Below, in pieces: positions 55,331 to 63,981 of a DNA stretch of 64,000 nt. The notes beneath the pieces were generated by a model. It had not been told where the DNA came from. It made no database searches and saw nothing but the letters and a program-made list of their open reading frames with translations. How positions within the stretch are numbered: the first letter of the stretch is position 1; every line of letters begins with the position of its first letter. Location: NCBI RefSeq assembly GCF_014204945.1, contig NZ_JACHMN010000001.1, forward strand, positions 372,001 to 436,000. Reading direction: 5' to 3'. Source of the DNA: Allocatelliglobosispora scoriae (lineage in GTDB: Bacteria > Actinomycetota > Actinomycetes > Mycobacteriales > Micromonosporaceae). Both the position numbers and the translations under genes were made by a program.

Positions 55331-55834
55331 GTGCTCCCCGGCCTCCTCACCGTCATCGCCGCGCTCGCCGTCGCCTCCGTCGCCGGTGTGGTGTGGCAAC
55401 GCCGCAACGGCACCTTCCGCAGCACACGCGCGGCGGACTCCCTGCCCGTCGCCGACGGCCCCGCCGTCCTCACCGAATCGTCGGTCGACGCCGCACCGGC
55501 CTGGCCCGACGTCTGGCAGCGGCTCGGCCTCGTGCCCGGCACCCCGGTCACCCTCGTCCAGTTCTCCAGCGCCTTCTGCGCGCCGTGCCGCGCCACCCGG
55601 GCGCTGTGCACCGACGTCGCCGCGGCGATCCCCGGCGTCGCCCACGTCGAGGTCGACGCCGAGAGCCACCTCGCCGAGGTCCGCGAGCTCGACATCTGGA
55701 AGACCCCGACCCTGCTGCTCATCGACGGCCAGGGCCGCGAGCGGCTGCGCGCCAGCGGCCTGCCCACCAGGTCTCAACTCGTGGTCGCCATCGGCACCGT
55801 ACTGGCGCCGGACGCGGACGCGGCCGTAGCCTGA
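55331..55834 (+). CDS. Membrane-anchored thioredoxin-like protein
   Basis: 167 residues. An N-terminal helix (LLTVIAALAVASVAGVVW) anchors it. The thioredoxin fold starts near residue 60, with the active site C83-A-P-C86 in FCAPCRATRALC and the cis-proline loop KTPTLLL. It would exchange disulphides outside the membrane or, if the helix is uncleaved, near it. Its stop overlaps by 1 nt the start of the Cys-rich leader ORF that precedes the DUF4395 gene, giving a redox/sulfur theme. Confidence 0.85.
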   Translation: MLPGLLTVIAALAVASVAGVVWQRRNGTFRSTRAADSLPVADGPAVLTESSVDAAPAWPDVWQRLGLVPGTPVTLVQFSSAFCAPCRATRALCTDVAAAIPGVAHVEVDAESHLAEVRELDIWKTPTLLLIDGQGRERLRASGLPTRSQLVVAIGTVLAPDADAAVA

Positions 55835-55914
55835 TGACCGTGAACCTGACGAAGCGCCGAGCGGTGGACTACTGCCGCGTCTCGTCGTGCCTGTGTCGCC
55901 CTCGCTGCGCCTGA
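55834..55914 (+). CDS. Cys-rich leader peptide
   Basis: 26 codons starting MTVNLTKRRAVDYC and containing CRVSSCLCRPRC (four Cys in twelve residues). It begins at the thioredoxin stop (TGATG) and ends 87 nt before the DUF4395 start. A GC-rich hairpin (55935-55958, GGGCCC stem) lies between. Polycysteine uORFs in actinobacteria are reported to sense cysteine through attenuation of downstream genes, and this one fits well. Control of DUF4395 is inferred. Confidence 0.75.
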   Translation: MTVNLTKRRAVDYCRVSSCLCRPRCA

Positions 55915-56001
55915 CACCTTCGCTCACTCGTCCCAGCGGGCCCTGCGGGCCCGGTCGCTCCCCCCACCCCAGCGCAGACCTCTGACGCAGAGAGTCCTTC
56001 C

Positions 56002-56418
56002 ATGCAGCTTGACGTTCGCGGCCCGCGCTTCGCGGCCACCGTCACCACCGTCGTCCTCATCGCCATCCTGCTCACCGGCAGCGGCTGGCTCGCCGCCGCG
56101 CAGGCCGTCGTCTTCCTCGCCGGCGCGATCAGCGCCCGCACCATGCTCTACGGCGTGCTCTACCGCAAGCTCGTCGCGCCGCGGCTCGCCAAGGCGACCG
56201 AGTTCGAGCCGTCCGAGCCGGTCCGGTTCGCCCAGGGCGTCGGGTTCGTCTTCGCGGCCGTCGCCGCCGCCGGTTTCCTGTCCGGCGTCCCCGTCGTCGG
56301 GTTCGTCGCGGCGGCGTTCGCGCTGATCGCCGCCTTCCTCAACGCCGCGTTCGGGTTCTGCCTCGGCTGCGAGATGTACCTGCTGCTGCGGCGCGCCTTC
56401 GGCCCGCGTACGGCCTGA
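56002..56418 (+). CDS. DUF4395 family membrane protein
   Basis: 138 residues, three to four membrane helices. LNAAFGFCLGCEMYLLLRRAF carries the family's conserved CxxC (FCLGCE) next to the last helix. DUF4395 proteins often neighbour thioredoxin-like and sulfur-transfer genes in actinobacteria, and the CxxC would suit thiol or sulfur relay at the membrane. Here thioredoxin and a Cys-rich leader lie directly upstream. ATG 56002 is the start, after GAGAGTCCTTCC. Confidence 0.85.
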   Translation: MQLDVRGPRFAATVTTVVLIAILLTGSGWLAAAQAVVFLAGAISARTMLYGVLYRKLVAPRLAKATEFEPSEPVRFAQGVGFVFAAVAAAGFLSGVPVVGFVAAAFALIAAFLNAAFGFCLGCEMYLLLRRAFGPRTA

Positions 56419-56524
56419 GGGGTCCGTCCGTGGCGGTTCCAGGGTGATATCCACGCGCGGCGTGTAGCCTCGTGCCGGGCCACAGGCAGGCCCGCACCGG
56501 CAACACCCACCCGGCGGGAGCCAC

Positions 56525-57475
56525 ATGAACGCTGTGACCACGATGCCCGACCAGCTCAGCGGCCCCAAGCCGCTCCTGGACGCCCGGCAGGGAGGTGCAG
56601 CGGCGGTCACCATGTGGCTCTTCGTCGTGCTGCCCTTCGTCGCACTGCTGGCCGCGATCCCGCTCGCCTGGGGCTGGGGCCTCGCGCTCGTGGACATCCT
56701 CATCGCGGTCGGCATCTACCTGCTCTCCGGGTTCGGCGTCACCGCCGGTTTCCACCGCTACCTCACCCACGGCTCGTTCAAGGCCAACCGGGCCCTGCGC
56801 ATCGGCCTCGCCGTCGCCGGGTCCCTCGCGGTGCAGGGCTCACCCACCCAGTGGGTCGCCAACCACCGCCGCCACCACGCCTTCTCCGACCGCGAGGGCG
56901 ACCCGCACTCCCCGTGGCGCTACGGCACCAGCGTCCTGGCCGTGCTCAAGGGCCTCGGCTACGCCCACATCGGCTGGATGCTGCGCCGCGAGCTGAGCAA
57001 CCGGTCCCGCTTCGCCCCCGACCTGCTCGCCGACCGTGACATGCGGGTCGTCGGGCGGCTCTTCGGGCCGCTGGTCGCCGTGTCACTGCTCGGCCCCGCG
57101 GTCCTCGGCGGCCTCATCACCTGGAGCTGGGTCGGCGCGCTGACCGCGTTCTTCTGGGCGGGCCTGGTCCGCATGGCGCTGCTGCACCACGTCACCTGGG
57201 CCGTCAACTCGGTCTGCCACGTCTTCGGCGAGCGCCCCTTCGCCAGCAAGGACAAGGCCACCAACTTCTGGCCGCTGGCGATCATGTCGTTCGGCGAGAG
57301 CTGGCACAACTCGCACCACGCCGACCCGACCGGCGCCCGCCACGGCGTGCTGCGCGGCCAGATCGACCCGTCGGCGCGGCTGATCTGGGTCTTCGAGAAG
57401 CTCGGCTGGGCGCACGACGTCCGCTGGCCCAACGCCCAGCGCCTCGCCGCGAAGCGCAACGCCCCCGCCGCGTAG
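56525..57475 (+). CDS. Acyl-CoA (delta-9) fatty acid desaturase
   Basis: 316 residues with four membrane helices. The three histidine boxes are HRYLTH (77-82), HRRHH (114-118) and WHNSHH (about residue 260), which bind the di-iron centre. The type is the stearoyl-CoA/DesA3-like membrane desaturase that introduces a double bond in saturated acyl chains using O2 and a reductase/ferredoxin electron source. No desaturase-reductase gene is adjacent. ATG 56525 follows GGCGGGAGCCAC. Confidence 0.93.
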   Translation: MNAVTTMPDQLSGPKPLLDARQGGAAAVTMWLFVVLPFVALLAAIPLAWGWGLALVDILIAVGIYLLSGFGVTAGFHRYLTHGSFKANRALRIGLAVAGSLAVQGSPTQWVANHRRHHAFSDREGDPHSPWRYGTSVLAVLKGLGYAHIGWMLRRELSNRSRFAPDLLADRDMRVVGRLFGPLVAVSLLGPAVLGGLITWSWVGALTAFFWAGLVRMALLHHVTWAVNSVCHVFGERPFASKDKATNFWPLAIMSFGESWHNSHHADPTGARHGVLRGQIDPSARLIWVFEKLGWAHDVRWPNAQRLAAKRNAPAA

Positions 57476-57506
57476 CTCGCCCGCTGCGTGCGCCTCGGCG
57501 CTGACC

Positions 57507-57574
57507 ACGTTGTTTCCGGGAAAGAGTCCCCTCCCGTACCTGGTGAGAGGCTTGTCTCCCGGAAGCAGCGCGAT
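57507..57574. repeat. Inverted repeat D2 (imperfect family D)
   Basis: ACGTTGTTTCCGGGAA at the left matches D1 (28729-28803). The right half (CTCCCGGAAGCAGCGCGATC) matches the partial copy after D1. The pairing is imperfect. It lies 32 bp after the desaturase stop, upstream of a same-strand gene. Confidence 0.75.
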
Positions 57575-57629
57575 CTCGCGTGAGCCCTGGCGTGGGCAGA
57601 GGCGCTCCGGGTGGGGCAGGATGGGTGGC

Positions 57630-58670
57630 ATGGCAGAGACGAGCGAGGCCGACAGCCAGGGCAGCTACGTCAACCCGGGCGGTGAGTTCAGCCGCGACCA
57701 GCGCTACATCGCCACCCGCATCACCGAGGACGGCCGCGACGGCTATCCGGTCGAGCCCGGCCGCTACCGCCTGGTCGTCAGCCGCGCCTGCCCCTGGGCG
57801 AGCCGCGCCGTCATCGTGCGGCGGCTGCTGGGCCTGGAGGACGCGCTGTCGATGGGCATCACCGGCCCCACCCACGACAAGCGGAGCTGGACCTTCGACC
57901 TGGACCCCGGCGGCGTCGACCCGGTGCTCGGCATCGAGCGGATCCAGGACGCCTACTTCGCCCGGTTCCCCGGCTACGAGCGCGGCATCACGGTGCCCGC
58001 GATCGTCGACACCACCACCGGCCAGGTCGTCACCAACGACTACGCCCCGATGACGATCGACCTGTCGACGCAGTGGCGCGCCCACCACCGCCCCGGTGCG
58101 CCCGACCTCTACCCGCAGGCGCTGCGGGCCGAGATCGACGAGGTCAACAAGGGCGTCTTCACCGATGTCAACAACGGTGTCTACAAGTGCGGGTTCGCCG
58201 GGTCGCAGCGGGCCTACGACGCGTCCTACCGGCGGCTGTTCGCCCGGCTCGACGAGCTGTCGGCGCGGCTGGCCGGGCAGCGGTACCTGGTGGGGGACAC
58301 GATCACCGAGGCCGACATCCGGCTGTTCACGACCCTGGTCCGGTTCGACGCCGTCTACCACGGGCACTTCAAGTGCAACCGGAGCAAGCTCACCGAGATG
58401 CCGGTGCTGTGGGCGTACGCGCGGGACCTATTCATGACGCCCGGGTTCGGCGACACCGTCGACTTCGACCACATCAAGCGGCACTACTACGAGGTGCACC
58501 GGGACATCAACCCGACCGGCATCGTGCCGCTCGGACCGGACCTGTCGGGGTGGCTCACGCCGCACGGGCGCGAAGCGCTGGGCGGGCGCCCGTTCGGCGA
58601 CGGTACGCCGCCCGGCCCCGTCCGCCCCGACGAGACCGTGCCGCCGGAGCACACCCCGCTCGGCTCGTGA
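57630..58670 (+). CDS. Glutathionyl-hydroquinone reductase-like GST family protein
   Basis: 346 residues from ATG 57630; ATG 57621 is an alternative. The active-site motif is SRACPWASR with C54, then the GST C-terminal domain (DVNNGVYKCGFAGSQRAYDA, GDTITEADIRLFTTLVRFD, RSKLTEMPVLWAYARDLF). These match YqjG/PcpF-type Xi GSTs, which reduce glutathionyl- or, in actinobacteria, probably mycothiol-conjugated hydroquinones. Its stop overlaps the start of the next hydrolase gene (GTGA), so they are coupled. Confidence 0.88.
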   Translation: MAETSEADSQGSYVNPGGEFSRDQRYIATRITEDGRDGYPVEPGRYRLVVSRACPWASRAVIVRRLLGLEDALSMGITGPTHDKRSWTFDLDPGGVDPVLGIERIQDAYFARFPGYERGITVPAIVDTTTGQVVTNDYAPMTIDLSTQWRAHHRPGAPDLYPQALRAEIDEVNKGVFTDVNNGVYKCGFAGSQRAYDASYRRLFARLDELSARLAGQRYLVGDTITEADIRLFTTLVRFDAVYHGHFKCNRSKLTEMPVLWAYARDLFMTPGFGDTVDFDHIKRHYYEVHRDINPTGIVPLGPDLSGWLTPHGREALGGRPFGDGTPPGPVRPDETVPPEHTPLGS

Positions 58671-59569
58671 TCTTCCAACCGGGGAAGGCGGAGCTCGCGT
58701 TCACCGGTGCGGGCAACCGCCTCGTCGGCGATGTCGTCACCCCGCCCTGGCCCGGCCCGCACCCCGGGGTCGTCTTCGTGGAGGGCTCCGGACCGGGCGG
58801 CCGCGACCTGGGGGACTGGCCGGTCCGGCTCGCCGCGGCGGGGCTCGCCAGCCTCGCCTACGACAAGCCCGGCTCCGGTGCCTCGACCGGCGACTGGACG
58901 ACGCAGAGCCTCGACGACCGGGCCCGGGAGACGGTCGCCGCCGTGCGGGCACTGCGCGGCCACCCCGCGGTGGCCGGTGCCCCGGTGGCGCTGATCGGCG
59001 GCAGCCAGGGCGGCTGGGTGGCCCAGTTGGCCGCCGCCGCGGACCAGGGGATCGCCGCCGTCGTCACCGTCTCCGGCCCCGGTGTGGGAGTGGCCGCCCA
59101 GGAGGAGTACCGCCTGCGCCACCAGCTGCCGGCGTACGGCTTCGGCGCCGACACCGTCGAGACCGCACTGGCGCTGCTCGCCGCGCAGCTGCGTCCCGGT
59201 GCCGACCCGGCGGCCGTGCACGCCCACCAGGTCCGCTGGCAGGGCGAGGGGTGGTACCCGCTGCTCGCCGGCACCACCCCGGCGTCGATAGCCTTCCTCG
59301 CCCGGATCGCCGGCCACGACCCGGAGCCGGTGCTGGCGCGGTTGCGGTGCCCGCTGCTGCTGGTCTTCGGCGGGGACGACGTCCTGGTCCCGGTCGACGA
59401 CAGCGTCCGCGCGGTGGAGCGGATCCTGTCGTCGACCGGCCATCCCGACTTCACGACGGTCGTCTTCCCCGGGGCCGACCATGCCGTCCGGCTCGGCACG
59501 GGCGAGCGCGCCCCGGGCTTCGACGAGTTCGTCACCGGCTGGCTGCGGCGCCGGCTGTCGCCCGCGTAG
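58667..59569 (+). CDS. Alpha/beta hydrolase
   Basis: 300 residues from the GTG at 58667 that overlaps the previous stop. The nucleophile elbow is GGSQGG with a catalytic serine near residue 110. The acid lies in FGGDDVLVPVDDS and the histidine in PGADHAVRLG. VFVEGSGPGGRDLGDW is the oxyanion-side loop of this dipeptidyl/acylamino-acyl-like lipase group. Coupling to the GST-like gene hints at work on a conjugate or quinone-derived ester, but this is only contextual. Confidence 0.83.
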   Translation: MIFQPGKAELAFTGAGNRLVGDVVTPPWPGPHPGVVFVEGSGPGGRDLGDWPVRLAAAGLASLAYDKPGSGASTGDWTTQSLDDRARETVAAVRALRGHPAVAGAPVALIGGSQGGWVAQLAAAADQGIAAVVTVSGPGVGVAAQEEYRLRHQLPAYGFGADTVETALALLAAQLRPGADPAAVHAHQVRWQGEGWYPLLAGTTPASIAFLARIAGHDPEPVLARLRCPLLLVFGGDDVLVPVDDSVRAVERILSSTGHPDFTTVVFPGADHAVRLGTGERAPGFDEFVTGWLRRRLSPA

Positions 59570-59574
59570 CCCCG

Positions 59575-60729
59575 TTACGGCACCACCGTCCACCCGGGAG
59601 CGCCGGTGGTGAGGTAGACCGAGCCGCCCTTGAACGCGCCGGTCCTGGTGACCGCGGCGCCGCCGAAGCTGATGGCCTGCGGGTGGGTGACCTCGGTCGG
59701 CACGGTGGAGGCGACCAGCTTCGTCCCGGCCGGCGGGCCGTAGGGGCCGAATCCGAACTTCGGCGACGTGACCAGGTGCTCGGTGCCGCCGGTGATGGAG
59801 ATCAGTCCGTTGTCGACACCGCTGCGGCCGGTCGCCGCCGGGTTGGTCATGCCGCCGTAGAACCAGCACCGGTCCAGGTGCACGCCCTGACCGCCGGTGA
59901 TGATGATCTGGGCGCCCTGGCAGTTGTCGGCACCGGTACGCCCGGTGCAGTCGAACTTCGTACCGAGGAACTGAAGGTCGCCGTAGGACCCGTCGACGCG
60001 TACCCCCGTGGCGGTTTCGGTCGTGATGTAGATCTCGCCGAACCTGGACTCGCTCATGTGCGTGAAGTGGAAGTAGTACGCCGACGCGGGCAGCACCGGC
60101 GAGCTGATGTAGGAGCTGCCCTCGACGAAGTAGTAGTTGTCCGAGCCGCCCAGCTTGAACTGGGTGCCGGTGCCGTTGTTGCAGTACATCTTCTCGATCG
60201 AGCACCGCAGGTGCCGTGACTGCATCACCGAGCGGAACGCCTTGAAGCCGACCTCGCGCCACTTGCCGTCCTGGTGCAGCGGCCCGCCGCCGAGGTCGGC
60301 GGTCTGCTGGTGGAAGTCGTTGCCGCCGGTGCCCTGGAAGCAGATCCCCCGGATCGAGGTGTCCCGCACCGCGGTCGAGGCGAAGAGGTAGGCGCCGTTG
60401 ACCTTGACGACGCAGGTGTTGCCGAACTCGTTCTCGGTGCCGCCGAGCGGCCCGGACCAGCGCATCCCCGGGAAGTAGGTGTAGGTGTTGTTCAGCGTGT
60501 AGGTGCGCGCGGAGAAGACGATGGTCGGCTTCAGGGGCGATGCCGCGGCGGCGGCCATCGCGGCGGCGAGCTTGGCGTCGTCGCCCGTGGGTGCCTGGCT
60601 GTCCACCTCGATGGTGCCGGAGGCGGTGTCGGCGAGAGCCGGTGCGGCTCCGACGAGCGCGCCTGCCGTGGCCCCGGCCGCGGCGACTCCGAGGACTTTG
60701 AACGCACTGCGGCGATTCGTGGAAGTCAT
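59575..60729 (-). CDS. Tat-exported beta-helix protein
   Basis: 384 residues from ATG 60729 (MTSTNRRSAFKVLGVA); an upstream ATG adds three residues. NRRSAFKVLG looks like a twin-arginine signal, with cleavage after the Ala-rich core (ALADTASG). The mature part is a right-handed beta-helix, with repeats like RCWFYGGM, IIITGGQGVHLDR and SISGG-type turns. No catalytic motif of pectate lyases is obvious. It is divergent from the PL9 pectate lyase gene, so a role in extracellular polysaccharide binding or breakdown is plausible. Confidence 0.7.
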   Translation of the reverse strand: MTSTNRRSAFKVLGVAAAGATAGALVGAAPALADTASGTIEVDSQAPTGDDAKLAAAMAAAAASPLKPTIVFSARTYTLNNTYTYFPGMRWSGPLGGTENEFGNTCVVKVNGAYLFASTAVRDTSIRGICFQGTGGNDFHQQTADLGGGPLHQDGKWREVGFKAFRSVMQSRHLRCSIEKMYCNNGTGTQFKLGGSDNYYFVEGSSYISSPVLPASAYYFHFTHMSESRFGEIYITTETATGVRVDGSYGDLQFLGTKFDCTGRTGADNCQGAQIIITGGQGVHLDRCWFYGGMTNPAATGRSGVDNGLISITGGTEHLVTSPKFGFGPYGPPAGTKLVASTVPTEVTHPQAISFGGAAVTRTGAFKGGSVYLTTGAPGWTVVP

Positions 60730-60826
60730 GGCCGCCACGATTCCGCAGGCGCCGGGTGCCTGTCGTCAACCCGTCGGGGTCAACACGGGGCGGTATTGAC
60801 TGCAACAAAACTGCATGCCTCAGCCC

Positions 60827-60856
60827 TTGCTCTGCGGAAAGCGCTTTCCGTAGGCT
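60827..60856 (+). promoter_or_regulatory. Pectate lyase promoter with LacI-type operator filling the spacer
   Basis: TTGCTC (60827-60832), an 18-bp spacer and TAGGCT (60851-60856) form a promoter. The perfect palindrome CGGAAAGCGCTTTCCG (60835-60850) sits wholly within the spacer, so a repressor would block RNA polymerase. Its GnAAnCGnTTnC centre is typical of LacI/CcpA-family operators. No LacI gene is in the window. Confidence 0.7.
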
Positions 60857-60888
60857 GGCGTCGATATCCGTCCCCACGGAGGTTCCCG

Positions 60889-62703
60889 ATGCCCCGAACC
60901 GCTCCCCTCGCCGCCGCCCTGGCGGCCTGCCTCGCGGCCGCCGCCACGGCCGTCCTCGCCTTCGGCACCAGCGCCACCGCGGCGACCCTGTTCAGCGACG
61001 ATTTCAACGACGGCAACTCCAGCGGCTGGTCCCAGTCCGGCGGCACCTGGTCCGTCGTCACCGACGGCACCCCGGCGCTGCGCCAGTCCAAGGTCGACAG
61101 CGACCTCGCCCGGCTCTTCGCCGGCACCACGACCTGGACCGACTACACCGTCGAAGCCCGCGTCAAACCGCTCGGCTTCGACGGCGCCGACCGCTTCCTC
61201 GGCCTGGTCGCCCGCTCGTCCGGCTCCACCTCCTTCGACCGGCTCGTGCTGCGCAACACCGGCCGCGCCGAACTCCAGGCCGTCCGCAGCGGCGCCGTCA
61301 CCGTCCTCGGCTCGCTGCCGCTCACCGTCACCACCGGCACCTGGTACACACTGCGCCTGGAGGCGTCCGGCGGCACGATCCGCGGCTTCGTCAACGGCGT
61401 CGCCGCAGGTTCCGGCTCCAGCCAGTCGGCGACCGGCCGCATCGGCGTCCAGACGTTCCGCGCCACCGGGTCCTTCGACGACGTGATCGTCACCACCGGC
61501 GGCACCACCCCGTCGCCGTCGGCCTCCACGTCGGTGTCCCCACCGGCCTCGCCGTCCGCGTCGCCCTCGTCGCTGCCGAGCCAGTCGCCGCCCGCGGCCG
61601 GGCTCTACGTCGCGGTCAACGGCAACGACGCCAACCCGGGGACCATCGCCGCGCCGCTCGCCACCGTCCACCGGGCGGTCACGCTCGCCCAACCCGGAAC
61701 CACCATCCAGGTACGCGGGGGAACCTACCTGCTCGCCACGAACATCCAGCTCCTCAAGAGCGGCACCGCAGCCTCCCCGATCACCATCACCGCGTACAAC
61801 GGGGAGAAGGTCGTCCTCGACGGGGAGAACCTGCCCTACACCCCCGGGGCCGTCGACAGCAGCATCCCGCGCGCCGACCGGGGAGCGATCCACATCGAGG
61901 GCGAGTACTGGCGCCTGATCGGCCTGGAGATCGTGCACGGCGCCTACGGGATCTTCGGCGTCGACACCAGCTACAACGTCTTCGACCGGCTGACCACCCG
62001 GGACAACTACGAGAGCGGCCTGCACCTGCAGGGCGCGTCGGGCAACAACCAGATCCTCAACCTCGACAGCTACGGCAACCGCGACCCTCGCAAGAACGGC
62101 GAGAGCGCCGACGGGCTCGCCATCAAGGAGGGCTCCGGCACCGGCAACGTCGTGCGCGGTGCCCGCCTGTGGAACAACTCCGACGACGGCTTCGACGCGT
62201 GGGAGTTCCTGTCGCCGGTCGTCATCGAGTCGAGCGTCGCCTACGGCAACGGCTACAACCGGTGGAACATCCCCGACTACACCGGCGACGGCAACGGCTT
62301 CAAGCTCGGCGGCGGCGATGTCGACCTGCCCGCAGCGCACGTCGTACGCAACAGCATGGCGTGGAGCAACTCGGCCGGCGGGTTCATCGACAACGCCAAC
62401 CCCGGTGCGATGGTGATCGAGCGCAGCACGTCGTGGCGCAACGGCGGCAACGGGTTCGACTTCGCCGACGCGGACGCCACCCTGACCAGGAACGTGTCGG
62501 CGGGCAACGGGACGGCGGTGTCGCTGGGGTCGAACTCCTCGGGCAGCGGCAACTCGTGGGACCTCGGCGGCACCTGGAACGACGCGTCGTTCACCAGCAC
62601 CAACGCCGCGACGATCACCGGTGCCCGGACGGCGAGCGGGTCGATTCCCGGCTCGAACTTCCTGTGGCCGGCCAACGGTGCCGACGCGGGCGCCCGCCTC
62701 TGA
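60889..62703 (+). CDS. Secreted PL9-type pectate lyase with N-terminal laminin/LamG-like module
   Basis: 604 residues from ATG 60889 with ACGGAGG ahead. A signal peptide is followed by a jelly-roll module (DDFNDGNSSGWSQSGGTW to about residue 205) and a Ser/Pro linker. The parallel beta-helix begins LYVAVNGNDANPGTIAAPLA. SADGLAIKEGSG places K413 as the likely catalytic base and DDGFDAWEF is the matching Ca-binding turn of PL9 enzymes. They cleave polygalacturonate by beta-elimination outside the cell. An operator lies in its promoter; the beta-helix gene is divergent. Confidence 0.88.
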   Translation: MPRTAPLAAALAACLAAAATAVLAFGTSATAATLFSDDFNDGNSSGWSQSGGTWSVVTDGTPALRQSKVDSDLARLFAGTTTWTDYTVEARVKPLGFDGADRFLGLVARSSGSTSFDRLVLRNTGRAELQAVRSGAVTVLGSLPLTVTTGTWYTLRLEASGGTIRGFVNGVAAGSGSSQSATGRIGVQTFRATGSFDDVIVTTGGTTPSPSASTSVSPPASPSASPSSLPSQSPPAAGLYVAVNGNDANPGTIAAPLATVHRAVTLAQPGTTIQVRGGTYLLATNIQLLKSGTAASPITITAYNGEKVVLDGENLPYTPGAVDSSIPRADRGAIHIEGEYWRLIGLEIVHGAYGIFGVDTSYNVFDRLTTRDNYESGLHLQGASGNNQILNLDSYGNRDPRKNGESADGLAIKEGSGTGNVVRGARLWNNSDDGFDAWEFLSPVVIESSVAYGNGYNRWNIPDYTGDGNGFKLGGGDVDLPAAHVVRNSMAWSNSAGGFIDNANPGAMVIERSTSWRNGGNGFDFADADATLTRNVSAGNGTAVSLGSNSSGSGNSWDLGGTWNDASFTSTNAATITGARTASGSIPGSNFLWPANGADAGARL

Positions 62704-62725
62704 ACACCGCGTCCCGGAACGCGGA

Positions 62726-62757
62726 CGCTGGGGTAGCGGTAAACCGCTACCCCAGCG
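62726..62757 (+). terminator. Pectate lyase terminator
   Basis: CGCTGGGGTAGCGGT and its exact complement, separated by two bases, form a palindrome 23 bp after the stop codon. Confidence 0.75.
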
Positions 62758-62849
62758 GTGGATGTGGTGCGTACGGTGTGGCCGTGGGCCGGTGATCGCG
62801 CGCAGCGGCCGCTCACGGAGACAGCCGCGCGGACACGAAGGAGCGACCA

Positions 62850-63209
62850 GTGCCAGGCGCCAAACTCCGAGGGGTGACCCTGGACTGTGCCGACCCGCAG
62901 TCACTGGCGGGCTTCTACGGTGCGCTGACCGGGATGAGCGAGCTGTTCAGTTCGGATGAATTCGTCGCCCTGACGGACGGCTCCGGCTGTGACCTGGGGT
63001 TCCAGCGGGTTGCCGGATACCGGCCCCCGCAGTGGCCGGGTCAGGACGTGCCGCAGCAGCTCCATCTGGATTTCCGCGCCGACGACCTCGATGCGATGGA
63101 AGCGCTGGCGCTGGAACTCGGCGCGGCCAGACCGGACCGTCAGCCCGGCGACGGACGCTGGCGGGTGCTCCTGGACCCGGCCGGCCACCCCTTCTGCCTG
63201 ACACCCTGA
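62850..63209 (+). CDS. VOC/glyoxalase-like protein
   Basis: 119 residues from GTG 62850. LRGVTLDCADPQSLAGFYGALTG, FVALTDGSGCDLGFQRV, QQLHLDFRADDLDAME and RVLLDPAGHPFCLTP follow the beta-alpha-beta-beta-beta order of vicinal-oxygen-chelate proteins, as in many actinobacterial glyoxalase_6 members. It may act as a dioxygenase, epimerase or binding protein. The start has GAAGGAGCGACCA ahead, a good ribosome site. Confidence 0.85.
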   Translation: MPGAKLRGVTLDCADPQSLAGFYGALTGMSELFSSDEFVALTDGSGCDLGFQRVAGYRPPQWPGQDVPQQLHLDFRADDLDAMEALALELGAARPDRQPGDGRWRVLLDPAGHPFCLTP

Positions 63210-63225
63210 CATCGGGCCTCCTCCG

Positions 63226-63981
63226 TCAGAGCGAGACCTCGGCTGCGACCTCGCGGACGGTCCGGGCGACGGCGGGGGAGTCGTGGCGCAGGATCTTGCT
63301 GTGGTTGCTCGCGACCCTGGCGCTCACCGTCAGGTTCGGGTTGCGGGCGAGCACCGGCTCGAGAGTGGCCCGCCCCTGGTCCATCTCCCCGCCCTTGGAC
63401 CCGAGGCTGTCGCCGGTGGCCAGGACGAACCGCACCGGGCAGGTCAGCCGCTCCAGGACCGGCACGCTGGCGGCGGCGATCTCGTTGAGCTCGATGTTGA
63501 CGTCGGCGTGCTGGGCGGCGGTCATCCGCGCGGCCAGGCCCAGGCGGGCGGCGACCGGGAAGAAGAACCGCATCCGGCGGAACAGCTTGCGGATCTGCTC
63601 CTGGCCCGCCGCGCCGGTCACCCCGACCGGGAAGGCGTCCACGATCACCGCCGCTTGGACCCGGTCCGGGTGCCGGTCGGCCCAGTGCCAGGCCAGGATG
63701 CCGCCGTAGGACCAGCCCACCAGCAGCGGCCGGTCCACGCCCCTGGCCCGCAGCACCGCGTCCAGGCCGCGGATGCTGCCCTCGAACGAGTAGTCCGCCG
63801 ACCGTTTCGACCGGCCGCGGGCGCGCTCGTCGTAGGCGATGTGCCGGAAGCCGCTGCCCAGATCGGCGATGACGCGCTTCCAGTGCGACTGGTCGGCGTA
63901 GGCGCCGTTGAGGTAGACCACGGGCCGCCCGGGGCCACCGGTGTCGGTCACGTAGAGCGCGGTGTCGTCGACCGGCACCAT
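63226..63981 (-). CDS. Alpha/beta hydrolase
   Basis: 251 residues, ATG 63981. LVGWSYGGILAWHWA is the nucleophile elbow (serine near residue 97). The first loop reads VVYLNGAYADQSHWKRV and the late histidine is in SNHSKILRHD. It belongs to the haloperoxidase/epoxide-hydrolase-like superfamily; the reaction is unknown. It converges with the VOC gene 17 bp away. The upstream region is cut by the right edge of the window. Confidence 0.83.
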   Translation of the reverse strand: MVPVDDTALYVTDTGGPGRPVVYLNGAYADQSHWKRVIADLGSGFRHIAYDERARGRSKRSADYSFEGSIRGLDAVLRARGVDRPLLVGWSYGGILAWHWADRHPDRVQAAVIVDAFPVGVTGAAGQEQIRKLFRRMRFFFPVAARLGLAARMTAAQHADVNIELNEIAAASVPVLERLTCPVRFVLATGDSLGSKGGEMDQGRATLEPVLARNPNLTVSARVASNHSKILRHDSPAVARTVREVAAEVSL

